From positions 310,001 through 374,000 of the forward strand of contig CAVPZG010000006.1 of NCBI GenBank assembly GCA_963710205.1: a DNA stretch of 64,000 nucleotides. Reading direction: 5' to 3'. Positions 16,785-26,117 of this stretch are shown here, one piece after another (the first letter of the stretch is position 1; each line of letters starts with the position of its first letter). Source of the DNA: Pacificimonas sp963710205. GTDB taxonomy: Bacteria; Pseudomonadota; Alphaproteobacteria; Sphingomonadales; Sphingomonadaceae. The notes beneath the pieces are model-generated. The model made no database searches, was not told the DNA's origin, and saw only the letters and a list, made by a program, of their open reading frames with translations. Made by a program: the position numbers and the translations under genes.

Positions 16785-19301
16785 ATGACGTTCAAATCCG
16801 TACTCTCGTGCGGCGCCGCCGCCTGCTGTTTCGTCGCGACATGTGCCATGGCGCAGGATCAGGTCGCCGATCCCGACACCGATGCCGCGCTTGATGAGGC
16901 CACCATCGTCGTGACCGCCGTCGCGCGCGGCCAGAATGTGCTGGATAGCTCGATCACCGTCAGCAGCATCGACGCTGGCGACACGCTCGACCTTGCGCCG
17001 CGCTCTTCGGCGGAGCTGCTGCGCCAGTTGCCCGGTATCCGCTCTGAATCCTCAGGCGGGGAGGGCAATGCCAATATCTCCGTCCGCGGACTGCCCGTCG
17101 CGTCAGGCGGCGCGAAATTCCTGCAACTGCAGGAAGACGGCCTGCCCATCGTCGAATTTGGCGACATCACGTTCGGTAACGCCGATATCTTCCTGCGCAC
17201 CGATTACAATATCGAGCGGGTCGAGAGCGTTCGCGGCGGCTCCGCGTCCACCTTTGCCTCCAATTCGCCGGGCGGCGTGGTCAACTTCATTTCGAAAACA
17301 GGCGTCCGCGAGGGCGGCAATGTTGGCGCGACCGTGGGCCTCGACTATGACGAATATCGCGTCGATTTCGACTATGGCGCGGGGCTGTCCGACGACCTCT
17401 ATTTCCATGTTGGCGGCTTCTACCGGGGGGGCGAGGGGCCGCGCGCGGTCGGTTATGACGGCTACAAGGGCGGTCAGCTGAAGGCGAACATCACGAAGGA
17501 GTTCGACGGCGGCTATGTGCGTCTCTACGGCAAATATCTCGACGACCGTTCCGTCGCTTACCTGCCCAACCCCGTTCGCGTGACCGGGTCGGACGGCGAT
17601 CCGAATTACGCGAACGTCGCGAACTTCGACATCAACGAAAACTCGCTGCACTCCCGCTATTTCACCACCGCCACATCCCTCGATGGCGGCAATTCGCCCG
17701 AACAGTTCGACATTCGCGACGGCATGCGTCCGCTGGTCAAAAGTGTCGGCCTTGAGGCCGAGATTGAGCTTGGCGGCGGCTGGACGGTTACGGAGCGCTT
17801 CCGCTTCAGTGACATCGGCGGCGAATTCATCTCGCCCTTTCCGGGCGGCGTCGTCGATGCGCAGTCGGCTGCGGAATCGATCGGCGGCGGCGATGCCCAG
17901 CTTCTCTACGCCACGGGTCCAAATGCCGGTCAGGTCATTGGCGATCCGTCAGGTCTGAACGGAAATGGCCTTGTCGCGAACATCGTCCTGTTCAACGTTC
18001 AACTGAACAGCCTCGACAATGTCACGAACGACATCCGCATTTCCAATGACTTCGATTTTGGCGAGGCCACGGCCACCTTCACGGCGGGCTTCTACAATTC
18101 ACGGCAGACGATCGACACGGACTGGCTGTGGACGTCGCATCTTCTTGAAGTGCGCGGCGATGGCCGGGCGGCACTGCTCGATGTTCGCGGCGACGATGGC
18201 ATTGCCGGAAACGATGACGCCGATGGCAGGAATCTGCTGACCCAGAACGGCACCGTCGGCTTTGGCGCGTCCTTTTTCGGCAACTGCTGCCGCCGCAGCT
18301 ACGATCTCGATTACAACACCAATGCGCCGTTCGCCTCGGTGGGTGTGGAATTCGGCGATTTCAACTTTGACGGCAGCCTGCGCTATGATTTCGGCAGTGC
18401 CGAAGGCACGGTGACGGGCGCTGATCTTGGCGGCGGGCGCGTCGGGGTCACGTCCTTCGACTTCAACAATGATGGCAATATCGACCGGGCGGAGGCGCAG
18501 ACCGGGGTGCTGCCACTGACAGCTTCGGCGCCCGTCGATTATGATTATGACTATCTGTCCTACTCGCTCGGCGTGAATTACCGCATCCAGCCCGACCTGT
18601 CCGTTTTTGCGCGTTACAGCCGCGGCGGCCGCGCCAACGCCGATCGCCTGCTGTTCAATGCCAGCAATGTCAGCCCGGTCGATGGCAGCCTTACGGACAG
18701 CTCGATCGCGGTCGATTTCGTGAAGCAGACGGAACTTGGCGCGAAATACAGGAGCGGCGGGCTCGCCCTTTATGCGACCGGTTTCTACGCCACGACCGAG
18801 GAACAGAATTTCGAGGCAACCACGCAGCGCGTGTTCAACCGCGAATACAAGGCGCTGGGTCTTGAGGTCGAAGGCTCCTACGCCTTTGGCAATGGCTTCA
18901 GCCTGTCGGCTTCGGGAACCTACACCGACGCTGAAATCAGGCGCGACTCCATCTCGCCCGGCAATGAAGGCAACACCCCCCGGCGCCAGGCGGACTTCAT
19001 CTATCAGGCCACCGCGAAATATGACGCGGAGATGTTCGGCGTAGGCGCGAACATCGTCGGAACGACGGACAGCTACGCGCAGGACTCCAATCAGCTTGTC
19101 CTCCCCGGCTTCGCGCAGGTGAATGCGTTCCTGAATGTCAGGCCGATGGACAATCTGGAGGTTGCGCTCAATGCGAACAATCTCTTCAACGTCAGCGGCT
19201 TTACGGAGGCGGAGGAGGGAAGCATCCCCGGCAACAACATTGTCCGCGCCCGCTCGATCAACGGACGTACCGTTTCGGCATCCGTACGCGTGAGCTTCTG
19301 A
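16785..19301 (+). CDS. TonB-dependent receptor, probable sucrose uptake (SuxA-like)
   Basis: 838 residues from ATG 16785, which is preceded by a strong GGGGAGGA ribosome binding site 5 bases upstream; the open frame extends far upstream through the operators and is not coding there. The signal peptide ends near CAMA-QDQ. It has a TonB-box-like EATIVVTAV, a plug domain (ELLRQLPGI, NISVRGLP, NIERVESVRGGSASTFASNSPGG) and a barrel ending VSASVRVSF. The locus (LacI, MFS, TonB receptor, sucrose-active hydrolase, fructokinase) matches the sux arrangement, so sucrose or a fructo-oligosaccharide is the probable ligand. Confidence 0.9.
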   Translation: MTFKSVLSCGAAACCFVATCAMAQDQVADPDTDAALDEATIVVTAVARGQNVLDSSITVSSIDAGDTLDLAPRSSAELLRQLPGIRSESSGGEGNANISVRGLPVASGGAKFLQLQEDGLPIVEFGDITFGNADIFLRTDYNIERVESVRGGSASTFASNSPGGVVNFISKTGVREGGNVGATVGLDYDEYRVDFDYGAGLSDDLYFHVGGFYRGGEGPRAVGYDGYKGGQLKANITKEFDGGYVRLYGKYLDDRSVAYLPNPVRVTGSDGDPNYANVANFDINENSLHSRYFTTATSLDGGNSPEQFDIRDGMRPLVKSVGLEAEIELGGGWTVTERFRFSDIGGEFISPFPGGVVDAQSAAESIGGGDAQLLYATGPNAGQVIGDPSGLNGNGLVANIVLFNVQLNSLDNVTNDIRISNDFDFGEATATFTAGFYNSRQTIDTDWLWTSHLLEVRGDGRAALLDVRGDDGIAGNDDADGRNLLTQNGTVGFGASFFGNCCRRSYDLDYNTNAPFASVGVEFGDFNFDGSLRYDFGSAEGTVTGADLGGGRVGVTSFDFNNDGNIDRAEAQTGVLPLTASAPVDYDYDYLSYSLGVNYRIQPDLSVFARYSRGGRANADRLLFNASNVSPVDGSLTDSSIAVDFVKQTELGAKYRSGGLALYATGFYATTEEQNFEATTQRVFNREYKALGLEVEGSYAFGNGFSLSASGTYTDAEIRRDSISPGNEGNTPRRQADFIYQATAKYDAEMFGVGANIVGTTDSYAQDSNQLVLPGFAQVNAFLNVRPMDNLEVALNANNLFNVSGFTEAEEGSIPGNNIVRARSINGRTVSASVRVSF

Positions 19302-19321
19302 TTTGTCCGGTCCCGTGAAGG

Positions 19322-19357
19322 GAGGCCGCCGGCAATGCTGCGCATGCTGGCGGCCTC
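19322..19357 (+). other. Intercistronic hairpin between TonB receptor and GH68 genes
   Basis: GAGGCCGCC (19322-19330) pairs perfectly with GGCGGCCTC (19349-19357) over an 18-base loop. It has no T-run and ends right before an ATG at 19358. It could stabilise the upstream mRNA, reduce read-through, or limit translation of the GH68 gene. Confidence 0.55.
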
Positions 19358-19381
19358 ATGTGTGAAAGCAGGCAAGTTGCC

Positions 19382-20512
19382 GTGACATCAGTCTGGACGT
19401 CCGATCATCTGGCGATGCTTCCCGTTGCGACGGAATACCCGGCAATCCCGCTCGTCACGAGCGCCGAGGCAGCGCCGTTGATGCCGGGAACCGTGCTCTG
19501 GGACATGTGGCCCGTCCAGTCCCCGGACGGCCATGTCGCCAGCATCGCGGACGGCGAATTGTGGATGGCGCTCTCCGCTCCGGAGCGCGGTGATCCCGCG
19601 CGCCGCCATTTCGATGCGAAGATCCGTCTGTTTTCGAAACGCGGCGACCATGTTCGCGATCTGGGCGATGCCCTGCCGGATTTCCCGAGTTTCTATGAGC
19701 GGGAGTGGGCTGGGTCCGCCGTGATCAGGGATGGCCGCGTCACCCTCTATTACACGGCGGCCGGGGTCAGGACCGCGCCAGGCGGCTATCAGCAAAGGCT
19801 TGTCGAAACGACCGGTGCGCTGCAGGCGGATGGCCGGATCCTGAACTGGACATCACCGGCGGAATCCGTGGCAAGCGACGGCAGGCATTACAGGCATGTG
19901 GACGATGCGGAGGGGGAGCCTGGGAAGATCAAGGCATTCCGCGATCCCGCCTACTTCCGCGACCCGGCGGACGGCGGCGAATATCTGGTCTTCACCGCAT
20001 CGCTGGCGTCCTCCCGCTCCGACTATAATGGTGCTGTCGGTCTGGCGCGGAAATCGCCGGCTGGCCAATGGGAATTGCTGCCGCCGCTCGTTCACGCCGA
20101 CGGCGTCAACAACGAGCTTGAGCGGGCGCATGTCGTCGCGCATGACGGCCGCTATTATCTCTTCTGGTCCACGCAGGGCAGTGTGTTCGCGCCGTCCATC
20201 CCCGGGGCGCCGACCGGACTTTACGGCATGGTCGCCGCCAGCCTGACCGGCCCCTACCGCCCCCTCAATTCCAGCGGTCTCGTGCTGGCGAACCCGGCGG
20301 CGGAACCGTTGCAAACCTACAGCTGGTACGTGACAGCGGATCTCAAGGTTTACAGTTTCGTCGATCATTGGGGTCTCGCGGGGCGCAGCCTCTCTTCGTC
20401 GCCCGGCCTCGCGGCCTCCAGCTTTGGCGGCACGCCCGCTCCCGTCATATCGCTGTCGCTGGATGGCGATCGCAGCCATATCGCTGGCACACGGCCCTTC
20501 GCGGCAATTTGA
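19382..20512 (+). CDS. GH68 beta-fructosidase (sucrose hydrolase/levansucrase family)
   Basis: 376 residues from GTG 19382, giving an N-terminus MTSVWTSDHLAML. An ATG at 19358 is possible but abuts a stable hairpin. GH68 hallmarks are present: LWDMWPV with the nucleophile Asp, FRDPAYF with the transition-state-stabilising Asp, and ELERAHVV with the acid/base Glu (RAH replaces the usual RP). There is no signal peptide, as in Zymomonas GH68 enzymes. Together with an inner-membrane sugar transporter and a fructokinase downstream (14-base gap), it most simply acts as a cytosolic sucrose hydrolase giving glucose and fructose. Polymer synthesis cannot be excluded. Confidence 0.87.
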   Translation: MTSVWTSDHLAMLPVATEYPAIPLVTSAEAAPLMPGTVLWDMWPVQSPDGHVASIADGELWMALSAPERGDPARRHFDAKIRLFSKRGDHVRDLGDALPDFPSFYEREWAGSAVIRDGRVTLYYTAAGVRTAPGGYQQRLVETTGALQADGRILNWTSPAESVASDGRHYRHVDDAEGEPGKIKAFRDPAYFRDPADGGEYLVFTASLASSRSDYNGAVGLARKSPAGQWELLPPLVHADGVNNELERAHVVAHDGRYYLFWSTQGSVFAPSIPGAPTGLYGMVAASLTGPYRPLNSSGLVLANPAAEPLQTYSWYVTADLKVYSFVDHWGLAGRSLSSSPGLAASSFGGTPAPVISLSLDGDRSHIAGTRPFAAI

Positions 20513-20526
20513 AAGCGGGTTCTGAA

Positions 20527-21417
20527 ATGGCGGCACTTTACGGCGTGATTGAAAGTGGCGGGACGAAATGCGTTTGCGCGGTCGCCGATGCGTCCGGCAG
20601 GTTCCTGCACCGGCACGTCGTCGCCACCGCGGGCCCCCGGGAAACCTTCTCGGAAATCCGAAATTTTTTCCAGCAGGCCGTGCCTTCGGGCGAATGGCTG
20701 AAGGCGGTGGGCGTCGCGGCGTTCGGCCCCGTTGGCATCGATCCCGACGCTGCGGACTATGGTGTCGTCGGCGCCACGCCAAAGCCAGGCTGGACCGGCG
20801 CCAGCTATCCGGCCGCGCTTGCCGCCCTCGATGCGCCGCTCGTCATCGACAGCGACGTGAACGGTGCTGCGCTTGGAGAGTGGATGCAGGGGGCAGGCCG
20901 GAATTGCCGGACGCTGGCCTATGTGACGGTGGGCACGGGCATTGGCGTCGGCGTCCTGCATGACGGCAGCTCGCGAAACGGGTTCGGACATTATGAGATG
21001 GGGCACATCTACCCCCCGCATGACAGAATGGCCGACCCATTTCCGGGCAATTGTCCTTTTCACGGCAACTGCCTGGAGGGGCTCGCCTCCGGTCCCGCCA
21101 TAAAGGCGCGCTGGGGACAGGATCTTAGCGCGCTGGCCGCAACGACAGAGGCGCTGGACCTGCAGGCCGAATATCTGTCCTATCTGATGGTGACGGTCAT
21201 CCTGACCCACATGCCCGATCGCATCGTGATTGGCGGCGGTGTCAGCAAGACGGCGGGGCTCCTTCGTCTCTTGCGTCGGAAGACATCGGAGAAGCTCGGC
21301 GGATATGTCGCGTTCAAGGGCGCGTCCGATGCGCTTGACGACATCATTGTCCGCCCGCGCCTCGGCGATGACGCGGCCATGGTCGGGGCTTTTCATCTCG
21401 CCCTCCGGCGCGATTGA
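20527..21417 (+). CDS. ROK-family fructokinase
   Basis: 296 residues from ATG 20527. The N-terminal phosphate-binding loop GVIESGGTKCV, the ROK metal-binding run with CPFHGNCLEGLASGPA (including the zinc-ligand His/Cys set), and VIGGGVSKT near the C-terminus identify a ROK fructokinase of the Zymomonas Frk / Bacillus YdhR type. It would phosphorylate the fructose released by the adjacent GH68 enzyme using ATP. It is the last gene of the sucrose operon and runs convergent with bciA, 19 bases away. Confidence 0.9.
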   Translation: MAALYGVIESGGTKCVCAVADASGRFLHRHVVATAGPRETFSEIRNFFQQAVPSGEWLKAVGVAAFGPVGIDPDAADYGVVGATPKPGWTGASYPAALAALDAPLVIDSDVNGAALGEWMQGAGRNCRTLAYVTVGTGIGVGVLHDGSSRNGFGHYEMGHIYPPHDRMADPFPGNCPFHGNCLEGLASGPAIKARWGQDLSALAATTEALDLQAEYLSYLMVTVILTHMPDRIVIGGGVSKTAGLLRLLRRKTSEKLGGYVAFKGASDALDDIIVRPRLGDDAAMVGAFHLALRRD

Positions 21418-21436
21418 CCGGCATCAGCTTCGCCAT

Positions 21437-22378
21437 CTATCGCGCACTGCGCTCCATCCACTGCCGGTAATGGTCATGCAGCGTTTCTGATCCCGTCTCG
21501 GGTGTGGCGTCCTCGTCATATTCGCCCGTTTCCGAATTCAGCACGAGCATGGACTCCGTCGCATAATAGCGCCCGATGCGCGCATAGCCGGCCTTCGCCG
21601 ATGCCCGCCTCGATACCCGGCCAAGGACATCGAGGACGAGGATGACCGCGTCCAGAACGCGCACCGGAACCCGCCGAAACCGCGGCACCTTACCGGCAAG
21701 CGCGAAAAGCATTTCGCCCTGCTGGCGCGGCGTGATCGCGGGACCGGGGCCGCCGATGGGCAGGACCGCATTGCGCTTTCCGGGATCGACCAGACAATCG
21801 GCGATGAAAGCTGCCAGATCGCCGTCGCTGATCGGTTTGCACGCGGTCAGCAGCCCGTCACCGAAAACCAGAAACGGCTTGCCGCTCCTGACCCGTTCGA
21901 TCTGTCCGGACAGCGATTTGAAAAAGGCGGTTGGCCGCACGATGGAATAGGTCATGCCGGACTCCATCAGCGCCTTTTCAAAGGCCAGCTTCGCGTGCTG
22001 AAACGCCAGAAGCGGCTTCTGCACGCAGATGGCGGACAGAAGCACGAAGTGTGAAACGCCGTGCCGGGCAGCGAGGTTGAGCGCGTTGAGATTGGCGCCT
22101 TGATCGATCCGCCGCGCCTCCTCCGCATCGCCGGTACGGGATGCGATGCACGAAATCACGGCGTCGAACGTCTCGCCGCGAAAGCCGTCCCGCTGCAGCG
22201 ACGCGGCATCCGCCGGATCCGCCCTGCGGACCTCCGCACCCGCCAGGGCGTCGGCGACATCCCCGTCATCCGGCACGCGGCGGACGGGACAGATCACCTC
22301 ATGGCCTCGCTTCACAAGAACGGCCGTCACGGCCCGACCGATCGTTCCCGTCGCACCAAGCAGCAATATTCTCTGCAT
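21437..22378 (-). CDS. bciA: Divinyl (proto)chlorophyllide 8-vinyl reductase BciA
   Basis: 313 residues of the atypical short-chain dehydrogenase/NmrA-like family. It has a nucleotide-binding ILLLGATGTIGRAV at the N-terminus, SHFVLLSAICVQKPLLAFQHAKLAFE, and SIVRPTAFFKSLSGQ, all typical of BciA. The enzyme reduces the C8 vinyl group of divinyl (proto)chlorophyllide with NADPH. It is divergent from bchI with 142 bases between the start codons, and marks the left end of the photosynthesis cluster. No ferredoxin-dependent alternative (BciB) is seen in the window. Confidence 0.9.
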   Translation of the reverse strand: MQRILLLGATGTIGRAVTAVLVKRGHEVICPVRRVPDDGDVADALAGAEVRRADPADAASLQRDGFRGETFDAVISCIASRTGDAEEARRIDQGANLNALNLAARHGVSHFVLLSAICVQKPLLAFQHAKLAFEKALMESGMTYSIVRPTAFFKSLSGQIERVRSGKPFLVFGDGLLTACKPISDGDLAAFIADCLVDPGKRNAVLPIGGPGPAITPRQQGEMLFALAGKVPRFRRVPVRVLDAVILVLDVLGRVSRRASAKAGYARIGRYYATESMLVLNSETGEYDEDATPETGSETLHDHYRQWMERSAR

Positions 22379-22445
22379 TCCGGTTCCGCCCGATCCCTGC
22401 TTGCCCCGTCACCGCAAACCGGCGCGGCACCACATGGTGTTCCCG

Positions 22446-22463
22446 CCCGGCGATATCGCCGGG
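22446..22463. promoter_or_regulatory. 18-bp perfect palindrome between bciA and bchI
   Basis: CCCGGCGATATCGCCGGG is a perfect inverted repeat, 58 bases upstream of bchI and 68 upstream of bciA. It does not match the PpsR TGT-N12-ACA box. Because the flanking genes diverge it is unlikely to be a terminator. A shared operator is possible but the protein is unknown. Confidence 0.5.
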
Positions 22464-22520
22464 TGCGCCGACCGTCACATTTCTTATGATTATCGCGCTT
22501 ACTGTGCTAGGCCGCCGTCC

Positions 22521-23522
22521 ATGTCATTCTTTCCTTTCAGCGCCGTGGTTGGCCAGCAGGAGATGAAACGCGCGCTCCTCATCGCCGCGGTCGACGGACG
22601 CATTGGCGGCGTCATGATCTTCGGTGACCGCGGGACCGGCAAATCCACCGCCGCCCGCGCGCTCGCCGCCACGCTGCCGCCGATCAGGGCGGTCGAAAAT
22701 TGCCGCTACAATTGCGAACCCGAACATCCCGCTGCCTGCCCCGATCCCTGCACCAGCAAGCGCGTGCGGAAAATCCCCGTGCCTTTTGTGGACCTTCCCT
22801 TGGGATCGACGGAGGATCGCGTGCTGGGTGCGCTCGATCTTGAGAAGGCGCTGTCAAAGGGTGAGAAGCATTTCGAACCCGGCCTTCTTGCGAAGGCGCA
22901 CCGGGGGTTTCTCTATATCGACGAGATCAACCTTCTGGAGGACCATGTCGTCGACCTGTTGCTCGATGTCGCGGCGTCGGGCGAGAATCTCGTGGAACGG
23001 GACGGCCTCAGTGTCAGACATGATGCGCGCTTCGTGCTGATCGGCAGCGGCAATCCAGAGGAGGGCGAGCTGCGTCCGCAATTGCTCGACCGCTTCGGGC
23101 TGTCCGTCGAAGTCCGTACGCCGGACGACATCGACGAGCGCGTGGAAATCATGCGCCGCTGCGACGCGCAGGAGCGCGACCCCGAAAAGTTCGCCGCCAA
23201 ATGGAAGCGTGAGGACGCAAAGGTCCTGCAGCAAATCGACCGGGCCAGGGCAGCCCTGCCGCAGGTAAAGACGCCTGCGCGGATCCTGAAGGACACGGCC
23301 GCGCTCAGTAAGGCTGTCGGTGCCGATGGCCTGCGCGGAGAGCTGACCATGATGCGCGGCGCGCGGGCGCTTGCTGCCCTTGATGGGGAGAGCACGGTAA
23401 CGCGCGAGCATCTGAAGACGATTGCCCCTCTTGCGCTGCGGCATCGCCTGCGCCGCGACGTTCTCGACGAAACGGGATCCACGGTGCGGATCGAACGGGC
23501 AATCGAAGAGCTTTTCGGTTGA
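22521..23522 (+). CDS. bchI: Magnesium chelatase ATPase subunit BchI
   Basis: 333 residues from ATG 22521. AAA+ ATPase with Walker A GDRGTGKST (35-43), the cysteine-containing insert RYNCEPEHPAACPDPC, and Walker B FLYIDEINLLEDH. BchI forms the hexameric motor that, with BchD and BchH, inserts Mg2+ into protoporphyrin IX at the branch to bacteriochlorophyll. The open frame extends upstream through the promoter palindrome, but MSFFPFSAVVGQ matches the usual N-terminus. Its stop overlaps the bchD start. Confidence 0.97.
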   Translation: MSFFPFSAVVGQQEMKRALLIAAVDGRIGGVMIFGDRGTGKSTAARALAATLPPIRAVENCRYNCEPEHPAACPDPCTSKRVRKIPVPFVDLPLGSTEDRVLGALDLEKALSKGEKHFEPGLLAKAHRGFLYIDEINLLEDHVVDLLLDVAASGENLVERDGLSVRHDARFVLIGSGNPEEGELRPQLLDRFGLSVEVRTPDDIDERVEIMRRCDAQERDPEKFAAKWKREDAKVLQQIDRARAALPQVKTPARILKDTAALSKAVGADGLRGELTMMRGARALAALDGESTVTREHLKTIAPLALRHRLRRDVLDETGSTVRIERAIEELFG

Positions 23523-25207
23523 CGCTGCCGTCAGCGGCCGACCCGGCGATCGCCGATGCCTTTCTGGCCGCCCGTATTTTTGCCGCCGCGCCCGCCCGGT
23601 TCGGCGGGCTGGTCCTGCGCGGCTTCGGCCCCGTCCGTGATGTGCTGGTGACGCGCCTCTCCGCCGCGCTCGCCGCGCACGGACCGGTTGTGAAACTGCC
23701 GATCAATGTCGGGCTGGAGCAGCTTCTCGGCGGCCTTGACCTCGCCAGAACACTGGCAGAGGGCCGCGCCGTTCTGAAAAAGGGCCTTCTGGCGCGGGCG
23801 CAGGGCGGCATCCTCATCGTCCCGATGGCCGAACGCCTCGATGAGGAGGTGGCCGCGCAGATCGCGCTGGCGATGGACCGCAACGAAATTTCCGTCATTC
23901 TTCTCGACGACGGGATCGAGCCCGACGAAGCGCCCCCCGCCCTGCTGATGGAGCGTGCCGCCCTCCACGCCGACCTGAAGGATGCGCGCTCGCTGTCCTT
24001 CGACTGGCCGGCGGTGACAGGAATGGCCGGGGAAATGCCCGCCATTGACGAACGACAGCGCAAGGCGCTCGCCAGCACGGCGTGGGCGCTTGGCATCGCA
24101 TCGATGCGGCCGCTGTTGTTCGCGCAGCGATGCGCCTCCGCACATGCCGCGCTTCGCGGATCCGAAGGGACGGATACCGAGGATCTGGAGGCTGCCATTC
24201 GGCTTGTCCTCTGTTCGCGTGCGACACGGGTTCCGGACGTGGAAGGGGAACCGCCGCCTTCGCAGGAAACGCCGGAGCCGCCCGGCGGCGATGGTGAAAA
24301 GGGGGATCAGGAGCAGGAGGCCGAGAGCGTGCCACTCGATGACATCCTGGTGGCCGCTGCCGCTGCCGCCATCCCGCAGGATATTGCGGACGGAATTGAA
24401 CAGGGAAGGATTCAACCTGGCGGCGGCAAGTCCGGGCGGTCGGGGCGGAAGGAACGCGCGGCACGGCGCGGACGCCCGCGCGGGTCGCGTCCCGGCATAC
24501 CTGGCAATGGCCGCAGGCTCGCGCTTACCGACACCCTGCGCGCCGCAGCGCCCTGGCAGCGGATCAGGCGAGAGGCAGCGGAGGACGAGCGCGCCGATGT
24601 CCTGCACATCCGCAAGTCCGACCTGCAGGTGCGTCATTTCGAGCAGCGGCGCGTCAGCCTCACGATTTTTGTGGTCGATGCCTCCGGATCATCGGCGCTG
24701 ACCCGGCTTGCCGAGGCGAAGGGCGCTGTCGAACTGATGCTGGCGAAGGCGCATGTGAAGCGGTCGCAGGTCGCCCTCATTGCCTTTCGCCAGATGAAGG
24801 CGGAGGTCCTGCTACCGCCCACACGTTCTCTCACGCGCGCCAGACGCGCGCTCGGGGCCCTCGTTGGCGGCGGCGGTACGCCGCTGGCGGCGGGTCTCCG
24901 GGAAGCGGGCCTGCTTGCGGACGCGGCAGAGAAGCGCGGGCAGACGCCGTCCATCGCCATCCTGACCGATGGCAAGGCGAACATGACCCTGGACGGCCTT
25001 GCGGACAGGCAGGCCGCGATGGCGCAGAGCAGCGACCTTGCCGGCTCGATCGCCCGGATGGGGCATCACGCCATCGTGATCGATATCTCCCCGCGCCCGC
25101 GTGAGGAGGCCGCCGCGCTCGCGCAGGCGCTGCACGGCAGATATGTCCCCCTGCCGCACGCACGAAGCCGTGCCCTCGTCGAGGCCGTAGAAGGCGCGTC
25201 GCTATGA
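23519..25207 (+). CDS. bchD: Magnesium chelatase subunit BchD
   Basis: 562 residues beginning at TTG 23519, whose last two bases form part of the bchI stop (TTGA overlap). An N-terminal AAA+-like domain lacks a normal Walker A. It is followed by an acidic, Pro-rich linker (about 240-280) and a C-terminal von Willebrand factor A domain with the metal-binding DASGSS. BchD couples the BchI motor to the porphyrin-binding BchH. The TTG start and overlap suggest translation depends on bchI. Confidence 0.96.
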   Translation: MTLPSAADPAIADAFLAARIFAAAPARFGGLVLRGFGPVRDVLVTRLSAALAAHGPVVKLPINVGLEQLLGGLDLARTLAEGRAVLKKGLLARAQGGILIVPMAERLDEEVAAQIALAMDRNEISVILLDDGIEPDEAPPALLMERAALHADLKDARSLSFDWPAVTGMAGEMPAIDERQRKALASTAWALGIASMRPLLFAQRCASAHAALRGSEGTDTEDLEAAIRLVLCSRATRVPDVEGEPPPSQETPEPPGGDGEKGDQEQEAESVPLDDILVAAAAAAIPQDIADGIEQGRIQPGGGKSGRSGRKERAARRGRPRGSRPGIPGNGRRLALTDTLRAAAPWQRIRREAAEDERADVLHIRKSDLQVRHFEQRRVSLTIFVVDASGSSALTRLAEAKGAVELMLAKAHVKRSQVALIAFRQMKAEVLLPPTRSLTRARRALGALVGGGGTPLAAGLREAGLLADAAEKRGQTPSIAILTDGKANMTLDGLADRQAAMAQSSDLAGSIARMGHHAIVIDISPRPREEAAALAQALHGRYVPLPHARSRALVEAVEGASL

Positions 25208-26103
25208 GCAGGCGTTTTCCTGACTGGGAGCACGAGGGCAGGGACTGGCCGAACCGCGAAGCGAGCATGTTCGTCGATGCGGACGGCTATCACTGGCATG
25301 TGCAGCGCATGGGGGACGGCAGCGCGCCGGTCTGCCTGCTGATTCACGGAACCGGGGCGGCCACGCATAGCTGGCGTGACCTGATGCCGCTTCTCGCGAA
25401 GGACTGGCACGTGGTCGCAATGGACCTGCCGGGTCATGGGTTCACCCGGTCGACGTCTTCCCGTCCCGTCGGCCTGGCGGGAATGACCCGGTCCGTCGAG
25501 GCGCTGCTCGGCGCGCTCGATGTCACGCCGGATGTCGTCGTCGGCCATTCCGCCGGCGCGGCGATTGGCGTGAAACTTTTGCTGGAGCGGGGTGTCAGGA
25601 CGCCATTGATAGGCCTCAACCCGGCCTTGCTGCCGTTCCCGGGCCTGGCGGCAAAGCTGTTCCCGCAGCTTGCGAAAATGCTGTTCACCAATCCGCTGAC
25701 GGCGCGAATTTTTGCCCGGATCGCGATGTTTCCGGGCGAGACGGAACGCTTTCTGTCACGTTCGACGGGCTCGCGCATCGACCGCATCGGCCTGCGGCAC
25801 TACCGGGCGCTCCTCGGTTGTCATGGCCATTGCGACGGGGCGCTTCGCATGATGGCGAACTGGCAGCTGGAAAGCCTGCAAACAGAGCTTCCCTCGCTTC
25901 GGTCGCCCACCCTGTTTCTTCACGGCGAGCGCGACCGCGCCATTCCGCGCACCGCGGTCGAGGATGCCGCCGCCCTCATTCCGGATGCCCGGGTGGAGAT
26001 TTTGTCCGGCGTCGGCCATCTCGCGCATGAGGAAAGGCCGGAACTGGTCGCGGACCTGCTCGTCAGCTTCGCCGCCACGACCAAAGGCGGGGGCAGGGGA
26101 TAG
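25204..26103 (+). CDS. bchO: BchO, alpha/beta hydrolase associated with Mg chelatase
   Basis: 299 residues of the alpha/beta-hydrolase fold: oxyanion region LLIHGTGAATHSW, nucleophile elbow VVGHSAGAAIG, and a late SGVGHLAHEERPE histidine. BchO regularly follows bchID and is thought to aid the Mg-chelation step, though its exact role is not established. The start overlaps the bchD stop as ATGA. Confidence 0.93.
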   Translation: MSRRFPDWEHEGRDWPNREASMFVDADGYHWHVQRMGDGSAPVCLLIHGTGAATHSWRDLMPLLAKDWHVVAMDLPGHGFTRSTSSRPVGLAGMTRSVEALLGALDVTPDVVVGHSAGAAIGVKLLLERGVRTPLIGLNPALLPFPGLAAKLFPQLAKMLFTNPLTARIFARIAMFPGETERFLSRSTGSRIDRIGLRHYRALLGCHGHCDGALRMMANWQLESLQTELPSLRSPTLFLHGERDRAIPRTAVEDAAALIPDARVEILSGVGHLAHEERPELVADLLVSFAATTKGGGRG

Positions 26104-26117
26104 GACGGAGGACAAAT

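Noticed and set aside
22146..22520. Extending bchI upstream by 125 codons
   Set aside because: It would run through bciA and the promoter palindrome; BchI proteins start near the FPFSAVVGQ motif.
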